Source: Onchidella celtica (lineage: Eukaryota; Mollusca; Gastropoda; Systellommatophora; Onchidiidae). Taken from it: a DNA stretch of 64,000 nt. The stretch covers positions 17,538,657 through 17,602,656 of the forward strand of contig OZ007576.1 in NCBI GenBank assembly GCA_963931925.1, in the 5' to 3' direction. The translations under genes were made by a program, and so were the position numbers. Shown piece by piece: positions 57,409 through 64,000 of the stretch. Position 1 is the stretch's first letter. Each line of letters opens with the position of its first letter. The notes below the pieces were generated by a model, which worked only from the letters and a program-made list of their open reading frames with translations, was not told the DNA's origin and ran no database searches.

Positions 57409-60400
57409 GCACTGGTCACTACTACATCTAGCCGAGCAAAAATCTGTATGTTACATAAAATGACAGAAGGACAGAGGGTAGTGAAATCACAGGGAAATTG
57501 TAGTTTACTGCACTGGTCACTACTACATCTAGCCGAGCAAAAATCTGTATGTTACATAAAATGACAGAAGGACACAGGGTAGTGAAATCATAGGGAAATT
57601 GTAGTTTACTGCACTGGTCACTACTACATCTAGCCGAGCAAAAATCTGTATGTTACATAAAATGACAGAAGGACACAGGGTAGTGAAATCACAGGGAAAT
57701 TGTAGTTTACTGCACTGGTCACTACTACATCTAGCCGAGCAAAAATCTGTATGTTACATAAAATGACAGAAGGACACAGGGTAGTGAAATCACAGGGAAA
57801 TTGTAGTTTACTGCACTGGTCACTACTACATCTAGCCGAGCAAAAATCTGTATGTTACATAAAATGACAGAAGGACACAGGGTAGTGAAATCACAGGGAA
57901 ATTGTAGTTTACTGCACTGGTCACTACTACATCTAGCCGAGCAAAAATCTGTATGTTACATAAAATGACAGAAGGACACAGGGTAGTGAAATCACAGGGA
58001 AATTGTAATTTACTGCACTGGTCACTACTACATCTAGCCAAGCAAAAATCTGTATGTTACATAAAATGACAGAAGGACACAGGGTACTGAAATCACAGGG
58101 AAATTGTAATTTACTGCACTGGTCACTACTACATCTAGCCAAGCAAAAATCTGTATGTTACATAAAATGACAGAAGGACACAGGGTACTGAAATCACAGG
58201 GAAATTGTAGTTTACTGCACTGGTCACTACTACATCTAGCCAAGCAAAAATCTGTATGTTACATAAAATGACAGAAGGACACAGGGTACTGAAATCACAG
58301 GGAAATTGTAGTTTACTGCACTGGTCACTACTACATCTAGCCAAGCAAAAATCTGTACGTTACATAAAATGACAGAAGGACACAGGGTACTGAAATCACA
58401 GGGAAATTGTAGTTTACTGCACTGGTCACTACTACATCTAGCCAAGCAAAAATCTGTACGTTACATAAAATGACAGAAGGACACAGGGTACTGAAATCAC
58501 AGGGAAATTGTAGTTTACTGCACTGGTCACTACTACATCTAGCCAAGCAAAAATCTGTACGTTACATAAAATGACAGAAGGACACAGGGTACTGAAATCA
58601 CAGGGAAATTGTAGTTTACTGCACTGGTCACTACTACATCTAGCCAAGCAAAAATCTGTACGTTACATAAAATGACAGAAGGACACAGGGTACTGAAATC
58701 ACAGGGAAATTGTAGTTTACTGCACTGGTCACTACTACATCTAGCCGAGCAAAAATCTGTATGTTACATAAAATGACAGAAGGACACAGGGTAGTGAAAT
58801 CACAGGGAAATTGTAGTTTACTGCACTGGTCACTACTACATCTAGCCGAGCAAAAATCTGTATGTTACATAAAATGACAGAAGGACACAGGGTAGTGAAA
58901 TCACAGGGAAATTGTAGTTTACTGCACTGGTCACTACTACATCTAGCCGAGCAAAAATCTGTATGTTACATAAAATGACAGAAGGACACAGGGTAGTGAA
59001 ATCACAGGGAAATTGTAATTTACTGCACTGGTCACTACTACATCTATCTAGCCAAGCAAAAATCTGTATGTTACATAAAATGACAGAAGGACACAGGGTA
59101 GTGAAATCACAGGGAAATTGTAATTTACTGCACTGGTCACTACTACATCTAGCAAGGCAAAAATCTGTATGTTACATAAAATGACAGAAGGACACAGGGT
59201 AGTGAAATCACAGGGAAATTGTAGTTTACTGCACTGGTCACTACTACATCTAGCCAAGCAAAAATCTGTATGTTACATAAAATGACAGAAGGACACAGGG
59301 TACTGAAATCACAGGGAAATTGTAGTTTACTGCACTGGTCACTACTACATCTAGCCAAGCAAAAATCTGTATGTTACATAAAATGACAGAAGGACACAGG
59401 GTAGTGAAATCACAGGGAAATTGTAGTTTACTGCACTGGTCACTACTACATCTAGCCAAGCAAAAATCTGTACGTTACATAAAATGACAGAAGGACACAG
59501 GGTACTGAAATCACAGGGAAATTGTAGTTTACTGCACTGGTCACTACTACATCTAGCCAAGCAAAAATCTGTACGTTACATAAAATGACAGAAGGACACA
59601 GGGTACTGAAATCACAGGGAAATTGTAGTTTACTGCACTGGTCACTACTACATCTAGCCAAGCAAAAATCTGTATGTTACATAAAATGACAGAAGGACAC
59701 AGGGTACTGAAATCACAGGGAAATTGTAGTTTACTGCACTGGTCACTACTACATCTAGCCGAGCAAAAATCTGTATGTTACATAAAATGACAGAAGGACA
59801 CAGGGTACTGAAATCACAGGGAAATTGTAGTTTACTGCACTGGTCACTACTACATCTAGTCAAGCAAAAATCTGTATGTTACATAAAATGACAGAAGGAC
59901 ACAGGGTACTGAAATCACAGGGAAATTGTAGTTTACTGCACTGGTCACTACTACATCTAGCCAAGCAAAAATCTGTATGTTACATAAAATGACAGAAGGA
60001 CACAGGGTAGTGAAATCACAGGGAAATTGTAGTTTACTGCACTGGTCACTACTACATCTAGCCGAGCAAAAATCTGTATGTTACATAAAATGACAGAAGG
60101 ACACAGGGTAGTGAAATCACAGGGAAATTGTAGTTTACTGCACTGGTCACTACTACATCTAGCCGAGCAAAAATCTGTATGTTACATAAAATGACAGAAG
60201 GACACAGGGTAGTGAAATCACAGGGAAATTGTAGTTTACTGCGCTGGTCACTACTACATCTAGCCAAGCAAAAATCTGTATGTTACATAAAATGACAGAA
60301 GGACACAGGGTAGTGAAATCACAGGGAAATTGTAGTTTACTGCACTGGTCACTACTACATCTAGCCGAGCAAAAATCTGTATGTTACATAAAATGACAGA

Positions 60401-60690
60401 AGGACACAGGGTAGTGAAATCACAGGGAAATTGTAGTTTACTGCGCTGGTCACTACTACATCTAGCCAAGCAAAAATCTGTATGTTACATAAAATGACAG
60501 AAGGACACAGGGTAGTGAAATCACAGGGAAATTGTAGTTTACTGCGCTGGTCACTACTACATCTAGCCAAGCAAAAATCTGTATGTTACATAAAATGACA
60601 GAAGGACACAGGGTAGTGAAATCACAGGGAAATTGTAGTTTACTGCACTGGTCACTACTACATCTAGCCAAGCAAAAATCTGTATGTTAC
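57409..60690. repeat. 101-bp satellite array, about 32 copies
   Basis: The monomer carries gcactggtcactactacatc, tagccgagcaaaaatctgta, tgttacataaaatgacagaa and ggacacagggtagtgaaatc. It is nearly uniform, with three linked variable sites: gccgagc/gccaagc, gtatg/gtacg and tagtg/tactg. One monomer has a 4-bp insertion at about 59045. The last monomer is cut at 60690 by the gypsy LTR. Antisense 69-codon ORFs repeat every 101 bp in different frames and are not genes. Confidence 0.98.
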
Positions 60691-62041
60691 TGTAACAGGG
60701 CGACAGACAGGCAAGGTATAGCTAGCGTGGGAAGATAGCTAACGGCGGGGAGACAGAGTTATTGTAGGCCAGAGGGGGAAAGTAGCCGAGGCAACTGAAG
60801 CGCTTTGACACCCGAAAAGGGTAGTGTTTACTTGACCGCCGTACTTGTCGATCAGATCACCTGGGAATTGCTTGGGGGGGTAGAGCTGTTTCAATAGTAT
60901 TTGACGTGGAGTCGACGGGGGTGGCTATTAGGATAACTAATGTACACTCGGTGAGCGTCTTGGGACGCTACCTGACTGGGTATAAATCCCCGAACGCTCC
61001 TTCCAACTTCAGACCGCTGAGAGCACTCACCAGCTTCGTGCCGAAGAGGAGACCACAACCGCAACTGTAACTTTGTACTAGTCTTGTGAGTGGGGAAGGT
61101 CAGGGAACCCGCAAACATCCTTTGTCAGAGCGTGGTATCTTTGGTATCTTGTCGGCATTTGGGCTGTTGCTGAGTGGTAAGTTAATTGTACGATGTATGT
61201 GTATTTTACTTAATGTTCATGATTGTAGAACCTAAATCTAGTGGGTTTACTTTGGTATAACTACTGCCTCTGAGAGAGTCACGGAAACGCCGTTATATAT
61301 ATGTTACGAAACCTTATAGGATGGGGTCCGTTAGAGAGAGCGTTATTCTTCGTGGGGAACGTGTAAATATCATTAAAACTGTGTTGATCGTTTATTCTAT
61401 TGCCTATATGGGAGTCTATGGAGTATGGGAGCTGCAGCCTGACTTATAACAGTGTCAGCGGTTAAAAGTATTAATGTTGAATATCCGTCATGGAGTAAGT
61501 AGGGAAGTCATGCCTTCCAACAGTAGATTAGGAAGTTACGATTGTTTTTCTACAGAGGAGGAAGAACAACACCTTCTTGGTCTCAACTTCTTGTACTTTG
61601 ATTAACGACATCGTGGCTTCTTGGCTTCCCGACCTATTGGTACCTGCCGATACCTGTTGATCTAACTGCGCAGTCAAGCCAGAGTAAAGAGGAAGAACCA
61701 GTGCCCAGATAGCGCCATACACCCCTAAAGGAGAGGTTTCCTTATGCTGAATGTTCCCATGTGTTTTATAAAATGTGCTAGAAATTGAATATTACGAAGC
61801 CATTTAATTAGCATGTACTGATTTGCATCAACTTCATTCCATCGAAATTCACATGAAATTGTATGACCTATGTTCCTATTATTATTGAATGAACTAATAA
61901 TTATTGTATATATGTAAGCAATACAGATATCGTTTGTTATAACTTATAGAAGAGAGATAGTCGATTATTTAGTGTGTTTGTGCCGTGCCCATCACGGCTG
62001 GTGTCAGAAGAAAGTTAGTGAGAGAAAGTGGAAACATCACA
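60691..62041 (+). mobile_element. 5' LTR of a Ty3/gypsy retrotransposon
   Basis: Begins TGTAACAGGGCG exactly where the satellite monomer breaks off (after ...tgtatgttac). A TATA-like gggtataaatcc lies at 60978-60989. The right end is set by the primer-binding site that follows: ...catcaca then TGG. That gives about 1.35 kb. An alternative right end at about 61452 (..cttataaca) is possible because gtgtcagcgg follows it. The 3' LTR lies outside the window. Confidence 0.75.
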
Positions 62042-62042
62042 A

Positions 62043-62060
62043 TGGTGTCAGAAGTGGGAT
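62043..62060 (+). promoter_or_regulatory. tRNA-Leu primer-binding site
   Basis: TGGTGTCAGAAGTGGGAT is complementary to the 3' end of animal tRNA-Leu including CCA. It primes minus-strand DNA synthesis in LTR elements. A shorter copy (tggtgtcagaag) occurs 44 bp upstream at 61999-62010. Confidence 0.8.
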
Positions 62061-62327
62061 CCTGCTAGTAAATAACATTTAATTTTGATCTTGGTTGTGT
62101 CAAGAGGCTATTGTGTGATTGTGTGGACAGGTCATCTGCCCTGAGGCGAGTGAGAGAGATTGACATTTACTACCTGCGACATGCTCTGATTTTACCTGTG
62201 CATTGACTGTTCAATTTTGTCTTTTGTCACAGAGAAAATTGTTATTTGCTATTGCAGGAATATTGTTGTTAACTTCACAGTTACGATCCACGCTTTATTG
62301 TTAGCTTTGTTTACAGGTCAATTGCTG

Positions 62328-64000
62328 ATGGACTATCTGGGCGCACTGAAGCTTGCCAGACAAGAAGGCATTAGTGATGAGGAATTCAAAATTAGGTGGG
62401 ACGAAGAGAAAGCCCAAAACCGAGAACAAAGGGCTATCGAACGAGAAGAAAAGGAGCGCGAACGAGAAGAAAAGGAGAAGGAAAGACAATTTGAAAGGGA
62501 GAGAATGGAATACGAACGGGAACTAGCCAAAAACGGGTGTCACAATGGTAAAGGGAATGGAAAATCTGCTGCCCCGAAGGTACCTAAAATTGCCATTTTT
62601 GATGACTCGCGCGAGGATCTCGACTCGTATTTGAAAAGATTTGAAAGGCTCGCGCAGGCAAATGATTGGGAAGAAGACACCTGGGCAGACATGTTAGGGG
62701 CATTGTTAACTGGCAGGGCGTTAGATGTTTATTCCGGTCTCAGCGATGAAGACAGTAGGGATTACGAGAAGGTAAAGAAGGTGTTGTTCAAGAAGTATCA
62801 CCTCACGGCAGAGGGTTATAGGCGTAAGTTTAGGGAGAGTCGTCTAGATAAGGACGAAACTTATACGCAGCTGTCCGTGAGATTGCAGAGATATTTTGAG
62901 AGGTGGGTAGACCTCTCAGAGGCAGAGAGAACTATGGAAGGGATTACGGATCTGTTAGTCAGGGAGCAGATGTTGAAGATTGTCGACTGTAATCTTTCCA
63001 TATATTTGAAAGAGAGGGACCCCAAGTCCGTGCATGAGTTAGTTGAGATGGCGGACTTGTATAGTGAGGCTCATCAGTCGAAGCGAGGGCTGGAGCAACA
63101 GCAGAAGTCAGGTAAGAAGGTTGAGGAGAGCAGAAGTAAGGGTTTAGGAGTGAGTAAACCGGTATGCTTCAACTGTGGCTCTCCCAATCACCTGAGTAGG
63201 CAGTGTGACCAGGGCAGGACGAAGAAGGGTGCTGCTGCCACTGTCGAGGACAACCGAGGTAAGTCCCAGCGTGAGAGTGGGCGTGGTTGTTTTGTGTGTG
63301 GGTCACTTCTCCATATTGCGAGATTCTGTAGGAAGAGACAGAAAGAGACGACCGCAGTCGTACTAACCAGCGATGAGGAAGCCGATGACAGTCAGTGGGA
63401 GTCATCGGGCAGGGCGAATACTCAACCAGGGGCTGAGCAGAGTGTTGGGCCACAGACCTTCATTTCTTGGGAGACGGAAGGTAAGAGTATTGAGTTAGAA
63501 GGTTCGACAGAACATGAGCCCGAAGACGATGTTCCGGAGAATGATTTATCCGCTCCATTTTTGGAGAAGGGGAGGATAGGGGATAAAGAGATTACTATCC
63601 TTCGTGACACGGGATGCACGTGTGCGATTATAAAAAGGGACAAACTGCCTCCTAACAGCTTAACTGGGAAGAACAGGAGTTATGTCCTGATGGACGGGAC
63701 GAGAAGGTCTGCTCCTGTCTCGGAAATGTGGGTAGAAACCCCATTTTATACTGGGCTTCTCGAAGCGCTAGTAGTGGAAGACCCAGTGGCCGATTTGATT
63801 ATAGGAAACATAAAGGGGGCGTCTCTTGAGAAGATAAGTGTGGTACTCACGCGATCTCGCAAGGTGGAGATTGACAAGGAAGAGCATGAGTGTGAGAATG
63901 CGAGTGCGAAAGTGAGTCAGACCACAGATAATGAGGAGGCCAAGGGCAACTCAACGGAGGAGGTAAGGGTAGGGGCCAAGATAGGGGAACTCACACCAGG
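62328..64000 (+). CDS. Ty3/gypsy Gag-protease polyprotein (runs off window)
   Basis: Open from ATG 62328 through the window end, at least 557 codons. An Arg/Glu-rich coiled-coil segment (residues about 25-65) is followed by a capsid region. Near residues 160-240 comes a SCAN-like stretch (FRESRLDKDETYTQL, LLVREQMLKIV, LKERDPKSVHELVEMADLY). Two CCHC zinc knuckles follow (CFNCGSPNHLSRQC and CFVCGSLLHIARFC), then an aspartic protease with DTGCTCAII and the ADLIIGN flap/dimer region. RT, RNase H and integrase should follow outside. No frameshift was seen, so the element may be young. No envelope gene is in view. Confidence 0.92.
   Translation, partial: MDYLGALKLARQEGISDEEFKIRWDEEKAQNREQRAIEREEKEREREEKEKERQFERERMEYERELAKNGCHNGKGNGKSAAPKVPKIAIFDDSREDLDSYLKRFERLAQANDWEEDTWADMLGALLTGRALDVYSGLSDEDSRDYEKVKKVLFKKYHLTAEGYRRKFRESRLDKDETYTQLSVRLQRYFERWVDLSEAERTMEGITDLLVREQMLKIVDCNLSIYLKERDPKSVHELVEMADLYSEAHQSKRGLEQQQKSGKKVEESRSKGLGVSKPVCFNCGSPNHLSRQCDQGRTKKGAAATVEDNRGKSQRESGRGCFVCGSLLHIARFCRKRQKETTAVVLTSDEEADDSQWESSGRANTQPGAEQSVGPQTFISWETEGKSIELEGSTEHEPEDDVPENDLSAPFLEKGRIGDKEITILRDTGCTCAIIKRDKLPPNSLTGKNRSYVLMDGTRRSAPVSEMWVETPFYTGLLEALVVEDPVADLIIGNIKGASLEKISVVLTRSRKVEIDKEEHECENASAKVSQTTDNEEAKGNSTEEVRVGAKIGELTP

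Noticed and set aside
57832-60671. Repeated antisense 69-codon ORFs as a protein family
   Set aside because: They recur every 101 bp in changing frames purely because the satellite repeats; no splice or start context supports them.
57409-60690. CRISPR-like array
   Set aside because: Units are 101 bp with no unique spacers between short repeats, no cas genes, and the surroundings are animal DNA. It is a satellite.

Overview
This is animal (eukaryotic) DNA: AT-rich, spliced genes with GT-AG introns, and very dense in repeats. Animal-type DRG1 exons, RTE, L2 and CR1-type LINE pieces, Helitrons, fold-back MITEs and long CT, GATA and CAGA microsatellites fit a lophotrochozoan, most likely a mollusc. 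The species cannot be told from the sequence.

Two host genes are supported by exons whose phases join exactly. (1) A short-chain dehydrogenase/reductase of the retinol-dehydrogenase type lies on the + strand: six exons, 16161-30592, with the N-terminal exon(s) upstream of the window or not visible. (2) DRG1, a translation-linked GTPase, lies on the - strand: seven exons, 55990 down to 43918, with the N-terminal exons beyond the window. The two genes converge. About 13 kb of mobile-element-rich DNA lies between their stop codons.

Left part (1-16160): simple repeats, minisatellites of 59 bp and 20 bp, SINE-like pieces, a nearly complete CR1/L2-group LINE (6139-9667, two frameshifts) with a 2A-like peptide and a PHD finger, long tetranucleotide arrays, and a MITE that carries a Helitron inside it. 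Middle (16161-30592): the SDR gene, with a 10-kb second intron holding a 25-bp minisatellite, MITEs, a large fold-back element and an RTE LINE fragment. Then (30593-43917): SDR 3' flank, a MITE, a 485-bp Helitron, a 1.8-kb non-autonomous Helitron with both ends intact, and an LTR-like insertion just after the DRG1 stop codon. DRG1 (43918-55990): introns holding a 334-bp MITE with 6-bp target duplication, a solo LTR with perfect 5-bp target duplication, a decayed transposon ORF and an inverted repeat pair. Right part (56600-64000): a diverged repeat of about 163 bp with an 18-bp conserved box, passing into a homogeneous 101-bp satellite of about 32 copies, interrupted at 60691 by the 5' LTR of a Ty3/gypsy element whose Gag-protease ORF runs off the window.

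The most unusual observations are the box-bearing 163-bp to 101-bp satellite transition and its precise disruption by a gypsy element, the SCAN-like segment in that element's Gag, the 2A-like motif (Glu to Gln) in the LINE, the Helitron nested in a MITE, and the LTR that appears to supply the DRG1 polyadenylation signal. No CRISPR array, operon or other prokaryotic feature is present.
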